Counted from the first letter of the stretch, positions 1-7,148 are shown. The stretch is DNA of 40,459 nucleotides from a virus (IMGVR_UViG_3300050034_000042:1-40459), one strand, 5' to 3'. Notes: generated by a model from the sequence alone, not told the origin. Numbers and translations: made by a program.

Positions 1-127
1 ATAGACAAAGACAACATGGCAGAGGCTATACGAGACTACGGTGGCATTATCATGCTTATACAGGGGCAGAATGGCAATCAGCCGATGAATTGGACGACAG
101 CGACACCGGCCCCGCCTTCAAAGAGCA
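1..127. repeat. Terminal direct repeat, first copy (assembly overlap)
   Basis: Bases 1-127 are identical to bases 40333-40459. The repeat lies inside an open reading frame that continues in phase across the join, so the two copies are one locus sequenced once and reported twice. A length of 127 fits a de Bruijn graph overlap better than a biological terminal repeat. The molecule is therefore circular or circularly permuted, with a unit length of about 40,332 bp. Confidence 0.95.
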
Positions 128-384
128 ATCCAAAGCCATTGTGGGCACATTATCTCTGGTGTGCATTTACGACGACGACACAAATAGCGGTGTATAATAG
201 TTGGGGAGTTCAAATTGGCAGTGGGGGTAAGCAATTCTTTGACGAGACATATATCAACAGTGGATACATTCTTGATTGTATTGCTTTTATTCCCGATGGT
301 ATGATTGGTTCATTACCAGTAACGATGCCCCCGCCGTGGGCTTCGTTGCTGATATGGTTTAAGAGTTTATTAGCTAATAAATAA
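1..384 (+). CDS. Papain-like (C1) cysteine peptidase, C-terminal part of a gene starting at 39841
   Basis: This is the 3' portion of a gene that starts at 39841 and crosses the artificial ends of the window. Joined in phase, it gives 291 residues. The part here carries the catalytic histidine, in WAHYLWCAF near residue 214 of the joined protein, and the asparagine in YNSWG near residue 230, equivalent to the NSWG motif of papain. The C terminus is proline-rich and then hydrophobic (PPPWASLLIWFKSLLANK), possibly a membrane-associating tail. The in-frame ATG at 16 is internal and not the start. A small membrane protein gene follows after 9 bases. See the entry at 39841 for the N-terminal half and the likely role. 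Confidence 0.85.
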   Translation: MDKDNMAEAIRDYGGIIMLIQGQNGNQPMNWTTATPAPPSKSNPKPLWAHYLWCAFTTTTQIAVYNSWGVQIGSGGKQFFDETYINSGYILDCIAFIPDGMIGSLPVTMPPPWASLLIWFKSLLANK

Positions 385-393
385 AATAAATAT

Positions 394-588
394 ATGCAAA
401 AAGTTCTAACATTATTTACGAGCAAAGTTACATGGGCAATCATCATTACGTTCGTCATTGCTGGTATGGAAGCTGTAGGCTGGATTCCTGTTGCTACAGC
501 CACGACCATTCAAGGTCTATTAAGCCTCTACGGCCTTACTGTACACAATAGCCAGATCGTTGCTGGTAAAGTAGCTCGACCACAGTAA
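394..588 (+). CDS. Small two-helix membrane protein, holin-like
   Basis: A 64-residue protein with two hydrophobic stretches at about residues 12-31 and 34-52, separated by a short Gly-Trp-Ile-Pro turn, and a short polar C terminus. There is no Shine-Dalgarno sequence; the start follows an A/T-only leader. The size and topology fit a class II holin, and its position directly after a peptidase gene and near another membrane protein (39527-39844) suggests a lysis cassette. No sequence motif proves holin function, so this rests on topology and neighbourhood. It could equally be another small inner-membrane protein. Confidence 0.6.
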   Translation: MQKVLTLFTSKVTWAIIITFVIAGMEAVGWIPVATATTIQGLLSLYGLTVHNSQIVAGKVARPQ

Positions 589-676
589 TTGCTTCGAGAC
601 AGCGGGCTTCAACGCTCGTTGCTTCGACACAATAACGTGGCGAAGAAAGGAATAGTTCTTTTAGAAAGGAGAGTAT

Positions 677-934
677 ATGCATGAAGAATTATCGGACAGG
701 CATTGTTGGTGTCAAAGGTGTTGGTCGCTCTACCCTCGATCATGGCGATCGAACGGTCAAGCAGTCATCAAAGACAACGAGTGGGTATGCTCACAGGAAT
801 GTGCTGACCGTCCCCCTAAAAAAGTGGAACGGGAGCAAGTTCATTCTCAAACTCCATACCGAAGGCAAAAAAGAAAGGGTTGTCTGGTAGCAATCTTTGA
901 GAAAGGAGGTATCCATCTCGGCAGAAGGAAATAA
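677..934 (+). CDS. Small zinc-ribbon-like protein, last gene of the late strand
   Basis: An 85-residue basic protein with paired cysteines, CWCQRC near residues 10-15 and CSQEC near 38-42, spaced like a treble-clef or zinc ribbon. It is preceded by AAAGGAGAG about 6 bases before the ATG, one of the few good Shine-Dalgarno sequences here, and the locus is more GC-rich than its surroundings. A second frame starting at 681 is also open to 890 but lacks any recognisable pattern, so this frame was chosen on the cysteines. Function unknown. An intrinsic terminator follows directly. Confidence 0.55.
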   Translation: MHEELSDRHCWCQRCWSLYPRSWRSNGQAVIKDNEWVCSQECADRPPKKVEREQVHSQTPYRRQKRKGCLVAIFEKGGIHLGRRK

Positions 935-950
935 GCCGTTACCTTCACAC

Positions 951-978
951 ACCGCTTGATTTATTTCAGGCGGTTTTT
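951..978 (+). terminator. Intrinsic terminator ending the late strand
   Basis: Stem accgcttga (951-959), loop of six bases, and the complementary arm tcaggcggt (966-974) pair over 9 bp with one G-U. Four T's, an A and a further T run follow. It sits between the last plus-strand gene (ends 934) and the last minus-strand gene (ends 961), where the two convergent transcription units meet, and overlaps the stop codon of the latter. Confidence 0.85.
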
Positions 979-1155
979 ATTTTTATTAGCCTTAACCAAT
1001 AGTTTCATCAGTCCATCGCAGACATGATGTGGTAAATGACTGTGATGAAAGTGAGCCATACAGTTCGGGCAGATGATGTTTCCTTCGTTATGTGCAGGTT
1101 CTCCACAATTATCATCATAGAAATGCGTTTGTCCTTCGGATGTATCTTTCATCAT
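961..1155 (-). CDS. Small Cys/His-rich putative zinc protein
   Basis: A 64-residue protein with a cluster of potential zinc ligands, CGEPAHNEGNIICPNC followed by several histidines (HFHHSHLPHHVC), and a lysine-rich tail. No enzyme motif is visible. Its start overlaps the stop of the upstream gene as ATGA, the usual coupling in this operon. It is the last gene of the leftward early operon and its stop lies in the loop of the terminator. Function unknown. Confidence 0.6.
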   Translation of the reverse strand: MMKDTSEGQTHFYDDNCGEPAHNEGNIICPNCMAHFHHSHLPHHVCDGLMKLLVKANKNKNRLK

Positions 1156-1520
1156 TGTTGTATTTGTTGCTCGGCGAGTTTGATCGAAGATAAAAGATTT
1201 TGAACTACATTATTTCTTTCTTTTTTATCACTGCACTCATAACACAGACCCTCGTAAAAAGTATGTGCTTTACACTTACCTTTTTCTCCCTCAATCATTC
1301 CCCTCACACTTGCTAATAGAGCCAAGGCGGATGTGCGGTTGAAGGATTTGAGATTTTCAAACTTGGAGAGCCACCAATCAGATACAATGGTTGTTTCCAA
1401 TTTCTGGTGATAACCTGTTTTTATATTCTCCTTTTTACAAAACTCAAGGTATTCTTTTATTATCTCTCCAGTTGTTGTTGTCTCCTCACTTGCTTTGTAT
1501 GTGTTATATATTTTGTTCAT
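1152..1520 (-). CDS. Hypothetical early protein
   Basis: A 122-residue, mostly helical-looking protein of unknown family. It has Trp-Trp near residue 49 and two late cysteines in an HTFYEGLCYEC segment that could bind a metal. The C terminus is glutamine-rich. Its TGA overlaps the next start as ATGA, so the two are probably translationally coupled. The context is the distal part of the early operon, where small host-takeover genes are common, but nothing in the sequence identifies a function. Confidence 0.6.
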   Translation of the reverse strand: MNKIYNTYKASEETTTTGEIIKEYLEFCKKENIKTGYHQKLETTIVSDWWLSKFENLKSFNRTSALALLASVRGMIEGEKGKCKAHTFYEGLCYECSDKKERNNVVQNLLSSIKLAEQQIQQ

Positions 1521-1526
1521 GGTTAG

Positions 1527-1757
1527 TTATCCAGCGTCATAAATACTATTTTTAATCGGTTCAAGTGGTTCTTTCAACGGTTCGACCGTTGTATCCCATT
1601 CAAACTTTGGGTGAAAATCACCATCGCCATCTGAATAGAAAGTAAGTTTTCTTGAAGCCCCGACATTTCCAAGACTTTGCATTCGTTTCAGCATCGCCAA
1701 AAATACAGGTATCCATCTCGTTTCCATTGTGACTTTTATATTGAATGTTTCTTTCAT
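1527..1757 (-). CDS. Hypothetical early protein
   Basis: A 76-residue protein. The central segment (TRWIPVFLAMLKRMQSLG, then SRKLTFYSDGDGDFHPKFEW) alternates helix-like and strand-like character and looks like a compact small phage protein. Its ATG overlaps the stop of an open frame at 1754-1909 as ATGA. Function unknown. Confidence 0.6.
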   Translation of the reverse strand: MKETFNIKVTMETRWIPVFLAMLKRMQSLGNVGASRKLTFYSDGDGDFHPKFEWDTTVEPLKEPLEPIKNSIYDAG

Positions 1758-1909
1758 TTTATTGTTGGATTTAATTTTTCTTCATTCATAGAGTTATGGT
1801 CTGGGCAAAAATCAGGAGTACCATACGATGAAAGTGTCTCGCAATCAGTTTCCTTGCATTTATGATATGGTTCATAGACTGATATATCTTGAGGATTATT
1901 TAATTCTTT
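1754..1909 (-). CDS. Short Cys-rich ORF without a standard start (possible -1 frameshift extension or non-AUG start)
   Basis: This frame is open for about 51 codons, ends in a TGA that overlaps the ATG at 1757 as ATGA, and encodes a protein-like sequence with CKETDC and FCPDHN clusters. There is no ATG, GTG or TTG near its 5' end; the only internal ATG leaves 12 codons. The preceding gene (1900-2328) ends with codons AAA AAG AAT TAA. A -1 slip on the AAAAAG run would read straight into this frame, giving a C-terminal extension of about 50 residues. Initiation at ATA is the alternative. Coding is supported by the ATGA coupling and the cysteine pattern; the mechanism is unknown. Confidence 0.4.
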   Translation of the reverse strand, partial: KELNNPQDISVYEPYHKCKETDCETLSSYGTPDFCPDHNSMNEEKLNPTIK

Positions 1910-2328
1910 TTATCATTTATTGCAAGGAACGCACAGCCGACATCGGAATCCGAGTCCCACGGCCCGGGCCCGTCGACACTACCGCCGCCAAAATCGAAGT
2001 CACCGGCGCTGACGAAGTCGCCGCCAGAAGAGCTCGAACTTGTCCATGAGTAATTATTTTTAAGAAAATCTGGTATTTGTATTACACACCATAGCAATTC
2101 TGCAAAGGTAAGCATGTTTCCTTTTTCTTTACATTCGTTCCATGTCTTTCCTAAGGTATCATTCATGTCAGTGATAATCTCTCGCGTACCTTTTCGACAC
2201 TTTTCTGTGGTATAGAAATCTTCATCTTCATACCAATCAGTGTCCCATAAAAGTTTATGACCATTGAGAGTGTTGTTGCAATCTTCTACGATTTCTTTGG
2301 CTGTTTTGTTGGGGAAGGTTATTTTCAT
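1900..2328 (-). CDS. DGR-like variable protein (C-lectin-type variable tail suspected)
   Basis: A 142-residue protein. Residues 1-90 look ordinary (ending FAELLWCVIQIPDFLKNN). Residues about 95-135 (WTSSSSS, then Gly, Asp, Ser and Phe, ending GCAFLA) are encoded by GC-rich DNA at 1924-2046 in an AT-rich genome, and most codons there end in C or T. A run of NNC/NNT codons behind a conserved WTSS segment is what adenine-directed mutagenesis of AAC/AAT template codons by a diversity-generating retroelement leaves. Patescibacteria are known for many such proteins. I found no reverse transcriptase or template repeat here, so diversification would need host enzymes in trans, or the tail is now fixed. 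The binding role is inferred. Confidence 0.55.
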   Translation of the reverse strand: MKITFPNKTAKEIVEDCNNTLNGHKLLWDTDWYEDEDFYTTEKCRKGTREIITDMNDTLGKTWNECKEKGNMLTFAELLWCVIQIPDFLKNNYSWTSSSSSGGDFVSAGDFDFGGGSVDGPGPWDSDSDVGCAFLAINDKKN

Positions 2329-2334
2329 GTTTTG

Positions 2335-2883
2335 TTATTTTTTAATAATTTTGTTGATAATGGAGAGGACATCAGTAATTTCCACTCTATTTTCCCTTTC
2401 GTCACAGCTTTTGAATAATTCTGTTATTTTTTCCTTTATCTCCTTCCTATGTTTGGTAGAGAGGGCGTGGAGGCGAGAGAGGAGAAAGGATTTGATATGT
2501 TCTTTTGTGCCTTCATATCCAAACATGTCAATCATGTCTTTTAAGGAAACTATTTCATCATCGAACATCTCAATTGTTTCTTTTTCAAAGGGGGTTATTC
2601 CTTTTTTGCCACACTTTCCACAATCTCCGCTTTCGGCATAGGTTGGATATTTACAACAAGTTGATAATTTATTTTCATTCATATCATCTTTCTCTATCCT
2701 ATTGCCCGATACGAAGTCAGGGCAAGCGTCAAGAGGATGACTCCTGCGCAGGAGACCACATTTGATACATTCATCATGGCAGATACAATAACAGTTCAAT
2801 CCCATTTTTTCTCCTAGTTTCAATCCTTCGCCAAAATCTTTTGGATTACAATGTCCGCATTCAACGGGACGACCGACTTTCAT
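2335..2883 (-). CDS. Cys-rich putative zinc-binding protein
   Basis: About 182 residues from ATG 2883; an in-frame ATG at 2898 would add five residues and overlap the upstream gene by 11 bases. The N-terminal half has several CxxC-like pairs (CGHC, CYCICHDECIKCG, then CGKCGKKG near the middle), suggesting two or three zinc-binding modules. The C-terminal half is helical and charged. No catalytic motif is seen. It lies between a small zinc-ribbon gene and the DGR-like protein gene. Function unknown; nucleic-acid or protein binding would fit. Confidence 0.6.
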   Translation of the reverse strand: MKVGRPVECGHCNPKDFGEGLKLGEKMGLNCYCICHDECIKCGLLRRSHPLDACPDFVSGNRIEKDDMNENKLSTCCKYPTYAESGDCGKCGKKGITPFEKETIEMFDDEIVSLKDMIDMFGYEGTKEHIKSFLLSRLHALSTKHRKEIKEKITELFKSCDERENRVEITDVLSIINKIIKK

Positions 2884-2887
2884 GTAA

Positions 2888-3049
2888 TTATTTCTCATTG
2901 GTTTGTTTATTTTTTTCTACATAATGGGCGACCTTTTGTCTTCTCTCCTTTTCCTTTTCACAACACTCATCACTATCGCAAAACTTCCAGCTTGGAATAA
3001 TCTTTACACCGCAATAGGGACAGGTATTGAATGGTTTATAATGTTTCAT
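2888..3049 (-). CDS. Small zinc-ribbon protein
   Basis: A 53-residue gene. It starts MKHYKPFNTCPYCG and has a second cluster CDSDECC about 14 residues later, a typical zinc-ribbon arrangement, followed by a lysine-rich helix. Its ATG overlaps the TGA of the NinB-like gene as ATGA, which supports both the frame and the start. Role unknown; such proteins often assist DNA transactions in early phage operons. Confidence 0.6.
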   Translation of the reverse strand: MKHYKPFNTCPYCGVKIIPSWKFCDSDECCEKEKERRQKVAHYVEKNKQTNEK

Positions 3050-3519
3050 AGTATTGTTGGTTCTAAATCATTTTGAGGATAGTTATCACTGGTAATAGCT
3101 GGCACATTTTTATTTTCTTCATGGGGGAAATCTACATGGATATAAAACTTCTCGCCCATGTACCTGTTGATGTGGTCATAGACTAAATCTATATCCATAC
3201 TTTTATCAAGTTTCGTGGTGCTGTTTTTCTTCGTCAATGCTTTCTGTATCGGCCGCCAAATCAATTCCTTGACTAAATCCTTTGTCCAATTTATGTCTAC
3301 AACCTCTTTCAAGACTAACTGGACATTGTAGCCCCCGTCGTTTAGGGCTTGCGCCAACAGCTCAAAGTATTTATGCAAGGCGGCGTTTTGGGTATCACTC
3401 CGTATTCCCGTCTTTCTTTCAATCTTTACCATGACTTCCTTGCCTTCCATTTCAAACACTTCCTTTTTGTTGTTGGGAATGATGAGACCGTCTTTGACTG
3501 TGGCGTATAGGGTAATCAT
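3046..3519 (-). CDS. ninB: NinB/Orf-like recombination mediator
   Basis: A 157-residue protein. The segment RSDTQNAALHKYFELLAQAL near residues 40-59 matches the RSxxQN-start helical signature of lambda NinB (Orf). The lysine/threonine stretch KKNSTTKLDKSMDIDLVYDHINRYM matches the later conserved part. NinB binds single-stranded DNA and helps load annealing proteins, replacing RecFOR functions in phage recombination. The match comes from pattern recall, not a search. The neighbours support it: SSB-like, Exo and RecT genes lie upstream in the same operon, with ATGA overlaps on both sides. Confidence 0.6.
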   Translation of the reverse strand: MITLYATVKDGLIIPNNKKEVFEMEGKEVMVKIERKTGIRSDTQNAALHKYFELLAQALNDGGYNVQLVLKEVVDINWTKDLVKELIWRPIQKALTKKNSTTKLDKSMDIDLVYDHINRYMGEKFYIHVDFPHEENKNVPAITSDNYPQNDLEPTIL

Positions 3520-3695
3520 TTTTTTATAAAGTTTTCTTCTATCATTAACACATAACCTTCAGCTATTTCTCTAACTTCTTTTATAGAATCTTGATAAGGT
3601 TTTCCATAAGTCAAAAATCCTTTAGCCATAGCACTACAACACCTTATCAATTCGTCTACTAAAAAAATTCTTTGTTTTGTGTTTAGTTTTTTCAT
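3516..3695 (-). CDS. Small helical early protein
   Basis: A 59-residue gene. It begins MKKLNTKQRIFLVDELIRCC and is predicted almost entirely helical and basic, with no recognisable domain. Both ends overlap the neighbouring genes as ATGA (start on the HNH-like gene's stop, stop on the NinB-like start), which is good evidence that it is translated. Function unknown. Confidence 0.6.
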   Translation of the reverse strand: MKKLNTKQRIFLVDELIRCCSAMAKGFLTYGKPYQDSIKEVREIAEGYVLMIEENFIKK

Positions 3696-4159
3696 ATAAG
3701 TTTTTGGTATTCGTTTTTAAGTGCAATCAACTCAAGTTTTAAGTCTGTCTTATGCGGTGTACGGTCATCCTGCACCCGTGTGAGTAAGTCCGACCTTTGT
3801 TTACCAATATGGTTTCTTACGAACCGATAATACTCATCGGCATGCTGTGGTTTGTAGAATATGTGATGGTTCCTGCAAATGCAGACCACGAGGCGACTGT
3901 CAGAGAAACTGGCGGCGTTAGCCCTCGTGTGCAAATGTTCTGCTTGTAGTATCAATGTTCCGTCTTTTCGGTATCCGCCACATACCCCAGCTTCGCTGTA
4001 ATGCCTCAAAATGCACCCGCCATCGCGTTTAATTACGATAGACCGAAGTATGGACTGTATTTCGTCTTTTAAGTCAGCAGTGTCACTGTGTCCCTTAACA
4101 CGAATTTTTGTTCGTCTCATGGGTTTGTACGCCTTTTGTTTGAATCCAGTTCTTTTCAT
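3692..4159 (-). CDS. HNH-type nuclease, NinG/Rap-like position
   Basis: A 155-residue basic protein. A lysine/arginine-rich N terminus (MKRTGFKQKAYKPMRRTKIR) precedes a metal-finger nuclease core: CILRHYSEAGVCGGYR, then LQAEHLHTRANAASF and VCICRNHHIFY, in which paired cysteines frame candidate HNH histidines. The KRTGFK...KPMRRT start is typical of phage NinG-like and related HNH proteins. Lambda NinG (Rap) acts on branched recombination intermediates. The position between SSB-like and NinB-like genes fits a resolvase-type role, but assignment to NinG rather than a generic HNH nuclease is tentative. Confidence 0.55.
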   Translation of the reverse strand: MKRTGFKQKAYKPMRRTKIRVKGHSDTADLKDEIQSILRSIVIKRDGGCILRHYSEAGVCGGYRKDGTLILQAEHLHTRANAASFSDSRLVVCICRNHHIFYKPQHADEYYRFVRNHIGKQRSDLLTRVQDDRTPHKTDLKLELIALKNEYQKLI

Positions 4160-4180
4160 TTTCTATAGGTTACAGACCTA

Positions 4181-4585
4181 TTAAAAAGGGATTTCGTCGC
4201 CAGTATTCTCTGGGTATTCTTGTCCGCTTGTCGGTGCTACTTCAGATTCTATTTTCAAGATATTGACATCTACTACAGGCTCATCAGTCGTTTTTAGAAG
4301 TATGTACTCGTTTCCGGCTTTGCTCATCTTTATTTCACATTTCAAAGTATGTCCTATCCAATTTTCTGTTTTCGTTCCCCATTTGTTTGACATTTCATCG
4401 CATGTACTTTCCATAAGTCCTGCAATTTTATGCTCCCCATTTGGCAGACTTACTTTACAATTCCAATATGTCTTTTGCTGTTTATCTGAAAAGGTAGATT
4501 TCGTCTCGTCTAAAATTATTACGGTGTCGCCTGTCTTGACTTGACCAACTGCTAGTAAACCACTTCGTGTTGATACATATTCCAT
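4181..4585 (-). CDS. ssb: Single-stranded-DNA-binding-like protein with DEIPF tail
   Basis: A 134-residue protein ending GDEIPF, the acidic amphipathic tip by which bacterial SSBs recruit partner proteins. The body is beta-rich (VGQVKTGDTVIILDET, TYWNCKVSLPNG, TLKCEIKMSK), compatible with one OB fold, and a flexible segment links it to the tip. The sequence is not a textbook SSB and may belong to a divergent phage family. Context is strong: it is directly downstream of the coiled-coil, Exo and RecT genes. It would coat single strands made by the exonuclease during recombination-dependent replication. Confidence 0.65.
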   Translation of the reverse strand: MEYVSTRSGLLAVGQVKTGDTVIILDETKSTFSDKQQKTYWNCKVSLPNGEHKIAGLMESTCDEMSNKWGTKTENWIGHTLKCEIKMSKAGNEYILLKTTDEPVVDVNILKIESEVAPTSGQEYPENTGDEIPF

Positions 4586-4590
4586 ATTGA

Positions 4591-5391
4591 TTATTTTGTT
4601 AATTTTAATAATTCGTCATTCAAAACGATATAGAAAGCCTTTAGATTTTTCATCGCCTCTACCGTCTTGACATCGGGTGGTTGAACTCTAACCAATGATT
4701 GCGCGTATATCTTAAGCTTTTCTTTATCTGGCGCGGCGGCTAATTCTCGTTCTCTCTTTTCCGCCTCTTGCTTTGCAAGCCTTATCGAAACTTCCTGTTT
4801 TTCTTTTTCTGCCTTAATCGCATCTTCACGCTCATGCGCTTCACGCTCGACCTTTGCTTTCGCTTCCCGTTCCGCTTTCTCGGTAGCTTCCTTACGGCCA
4901 CGCTCTTCTGCTTCTTTGAGGTCATTAAGTCGCTTTTTCTCGTCTGCGATCTTTTTATCCTCGGCATTTTTCTCATCAACCTTTGCCATGTGAAACGCCG
5001 AGAAAGCGACGTCGTCCATTGCACATAGCTCGTCATCTGTCGGCTTTGCAAGTTCGCCAATCATTTGGCGACGGATAGGGATAAGTGCCTTTCGACGTAT
5101 CATTTCGACAGTGAGCTCGGCCTGTTCTTCAATAGATTTGAGGCGCACTTCTTCCGGCTCAATGATTCCGATAAGCTCCCTTTCCTTTGCGATGACGTCT
5201 TTCTGAAACTTTAGAGCGTCCTCGCGCATCTCCTTTCCTTTTTTGGTAATAACTATGCGTGCTTTGCCCAAGCTCAAACGCATCTCCTTGATTTCTTTCA
5301 AGGTCGAAGATTCGCCGACTTTCTTAGCTTCCTCGGCTATTTTAGTCAGCTCTGCAACATTCGGGTCAAATTGGTCGATGTTTAGATTCAT
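4591..5391 (-). CDS. Coiled-coil protein of the recombination operon
   Basis: A 266-residue, highly charged protein. Residues about 15-75 form an early helical region (ELTKIAEEAKKV, then RIVITKKGKEMREDALKFQK). Residues about 140-220 are an almost uninterrupted Glu/Lys/Arg/Ala coiled coil. A short globular C terminus follows. Proteins of this build are common beside SSB, Exo and RecT genes in phages and have been annotated under DUF1351-like or generic coiled-coil names. No enzymatic motif is seen. It may scaffold the recombination complex; that is inference from position. Confidence 0.6.
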   Translation of the reverse strand: MNLNIDQFDPNVAELTKIAEEAKKVGESSTLKEIKEMRLSLGKARIVITKKGKEMREDALKFQKDVIAKERELIGIIEPEEVRLKSIEEQAELTVEMIRRKALIPIRRQMIGELAKPTDDELCAMDDVAFSAFHMAKVDEKNAEDKKIADEKKRLNDLKEAEERGRKEATEKAEREAKAKVEREAHEREDAIKAEKEKQEVSIRLAKQEAEKRERELAAAPDKEKLKIYAQSLVRVQPPDVKTVEAMKNLKAFYIVLNDELLKLTK

Positions 5392-5395
5392 ATTT

Positions 5396-6025
5396 TTAAA
5401 AGTTTGAAAGCTTAGCTACTATTTCTTCGACTTCTTTTAATACTGTTCGCTGATACTCAAGATATGTTTTTATATCTTCCTCAATGTCTTTTCTCTCTAT
5501 CTTCAAGAAAAAGAATTGAATGGCTGGCATACGAGGGTCGTAGAAAGAAAAGTACAATGTTTGTAGTTTTTCGTTCACGATAAAGTATTGCAGTTTTTGA
5601 AACTCATACTCATCGGGTACTGCTTGCGTTAAGTATGCCTCGACATGACGGGCAGAAGCTAAACACTTTGTTTCAATAGCCGCTTCCTCACCGATTACTG
5701 TACCGTCGGGAGATATTGCTATGCTTTCATTATCATCTCGTACCCATAAAACAAGTTTATCATCTATCTTTTTACCTGTTTGTTTAGAAAATTCTTCTAA
5801 AGCTATTTTCTGAAGCCGAGTACCCCTATCCATCGGCGTTTCATTCGGGATATATCCGTCAAAGTCTTCTTCACTGACTGAAAGTCTCTCTGCAATAAGT
5901 TCGTAGTAGCCTAACTTCTTGCCTGTGCCTCTCTTGACTACAATATCCTTGAGGCGAGTACCGGTTATCTTTCCAAGCCGGGCTGTGAGCCACTGTGCTT
6001 TGTCTTCATAAGTAAGTATTTTCAT
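5396..6025 (-). CDS. exo: Lambda-type exonuclease (YqaJ family)
   Basis: A 209-residue protein with the YqaJ/lambda Exo layout. QWLTARLGKITGTR near residues 11-24 is the entry motif, DRGTRLQKIALEEF near 66-79 is a conserved helix, and SPDGT...AAIETK places Asp107, Glu118 and Lys120 as the D-(E)xK catalytic triad. EFQKLQYFIV near 141-150 supplies the conserved glutamine helix. Such enzymes digest 5' strands of DNA ends and hand the 3' single strand to an annealing protein. The start overlaps the recT stop by 4 bases, so the pair is coupled, as in lambda Red and RecET systems. Confidence 0.85.
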   Translation of the reverse strand: MKILTYEDKAQWLTARLGKITGTRLKDIVVKRGTGKKLGYYELIAERLSVSEEDFDGYIPNETPMDRGTRLQKIALEEFSKQTGKKIDDKLVLWVRDDNESIAISPDGTVIGEEAAIETKCLASARHVEAYLTQAVPDEYEFQKLQYFIVNEKLQTLYFSFYDPRMPAIQFFFLKIERKDIEEDIKTYLEYQRTVLKEVEEIVAKLSNF

Positions 6026-6744
6026 TGTAGTGTTTCTTTTAGATGATTTTTAAAATCCTCAAGGTTCGACTTGGCCTCTTGCGGCATGTTATTCCATGCT
6101 GTTCGTAATTCCGAAAGGTTAGAGCATATCTCAAGTTTTTCCTGATAACTTCTCATTTCGATAGGCTCAAGTTTCGTTACAGTAGCTTTGCCGATTGTCT
6201 TCGTGATATGGACTGGCTGTTCCATTTCTTCTTCGACGTAGACCTGCGACATTTCTTCGGGACATGCCATGCGTAGGGCGTGCATTTCTGCCACTTTGGA
6301 AATCATCGTGCGTGGCTTTTTTATCCATAGATTTGCCCCCGTCGTGTATTCCTCAAAGTATACTTTAGATGAAAACTCTCCGACTTCGTTTCCTACTTTT
6401 CTTTTTATCGTGATCGAACATGCAATTATTTTATTACCACTCATTTCAAATGTAGGTTCTGACTTTCCGACAACTCCGCTTCTCATACCTATTTTACGAG
6501 CATAGTCTATGGAAGTTACCAAGCTATATGTTAATCCACTTTTATTATTGAATGGAATAGCATAGATGTTTTTTTCAAGAAAATCCTCAAAACGAAATCC
6601 TCGTAACATTCCCTCGACGATTGCCTGTTTGATATTTTTTTCATCAAGCCCTTTGAATGTTGTAGCGACTAACGTGGTCATCGTTTCCTTGTCCGCTAAC
6701 TTTTCTATCACTTCACTTTGAATTTTTTGTATATCTGTTGTCAT
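6022..6744 (-). CDS. recT: RecT/Bet-family single-strand annealing protein
   Basis: A 240-residue protein. The diagnostic block IKKPRTMISKVAEMHALRMACPEE, with YVEEEM following, lies at residues 141-174 and matches the family's KxxRTMxxKVAExxALRxAFPE signature. The N-terminal half carries the usual FEDFLEKNIYAIPFNNK segment. It binds 3' single strands exposed by the neighbouring exonuclease and anneals them to complementary DNA. The ATG follows the stop of a 50-residue gene after one base (TAA-A-ATG), and the stop overlaps the exo start. Confidence 0.85.
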   Translation of the reverse strand: MTTDIQKIQSEVIEKLADKETMTTLVATTFKGLDEKNIKQAIVEGMLRGFRFEDFLEKNIYAIPFNNKSGLTYSLVTSIDYARKIGMRSGVVGKSEPTFEMSGNKIIACSITIKRKVGNEVGEFSSKVYFEEYTTGANLWIKKPRTMISKVAEMHALRMACPEEMSQVYVEEEMEQPVHITKTIGKATVTKLEPIEMRSYQEKLEICSNLSELRTAWNNMPQEAKSNLEDFKNHLKETLQ

Positions 6745-6745
6745 T

Positions 6746-6898
6746 TTATTTGTTTATTAAGTTAGATGGGTCAAGATCAAGTTTCTGTTTATTGATATAC
6801 GACATTTTTTCTTCCGCCATAATAGCTTGTAATTTATCTTCGGCAGTTTCTTCACGCCATATAGGTTGTCCGTCCCATTCTCCTGTTATAATTTTCAT
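6746..6898 (-). CDS. Small early protein upstream of recT
   Basis: A 50-residue acidic protein beginning MKIITGEWDGQPIWREETAE. Its ATG overlaps the TGA of the upstream membrane protein gene as ATGA, and its TAA lies one base before the recT start, so it is embedded in a coupled chain. No domain is recognised. Confidence 0.55.
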   Translation of the reverse strand: MKIITGEWDGQPIWREETAEDKLQAIMAEEKMSYINKQKLDLDPSNLINK

Positions 6899-7146
6899 TT
6901 TGTGTAAACAATTAAAGGATGTCTTTGTTGAAAGTCTATGTACGACTGTTCATAGTCTTTTTGTTCTTGTATCTTCATTTCAGCATGTGCCATGTCCGGT
7001 TTGATAGTGAAGTCCATAATTAAACCCCAAGCGATGAAGAAGATACAGATAAGAATAAGGACTAGCTTGACCCACTTCCATACCTTGTCCATCTTTTGAC
7101 GGCGGTATCTTCGTTTCAAGTCTTCTTGTATTTCTGATGGTTGCAT
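6895..7146 (-). CDS. Small single-pass membrane protein
   Basis: An 83-residue protein. A basic N terminus (LKRRYRRQKMDKVWKWVK) is followed by one strong membrane helix at about residues 25-45 (LVLILICIFFIAWGLIMDF) and a polar glutamine-rich C terminus, so the topology should be N-in, C-out. No signal-peptide cleavage site is evident. The position in the early operon hints at a function at the host envelope, such as superinfection exclusion, but nothing specific is visible. Confidence 0.6.
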   Translation of the reverse strand: MQPSEIQEDLKRRYRRQKMDKVWKWVKLVLILICIFFIAWGLIMDFTIKPDMAHAEMKIQEQKDYEQSYIDFQQRHPLIVYTK

Positions 7147-7148
7147 GT

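Noticed and set aside
681-890. Alternative 69-residue ORF in another frame
   Set aside because: It lacks the paired cysteines seen in the 677-934 frame and any other pattern; both share the same ribosome-binding site.
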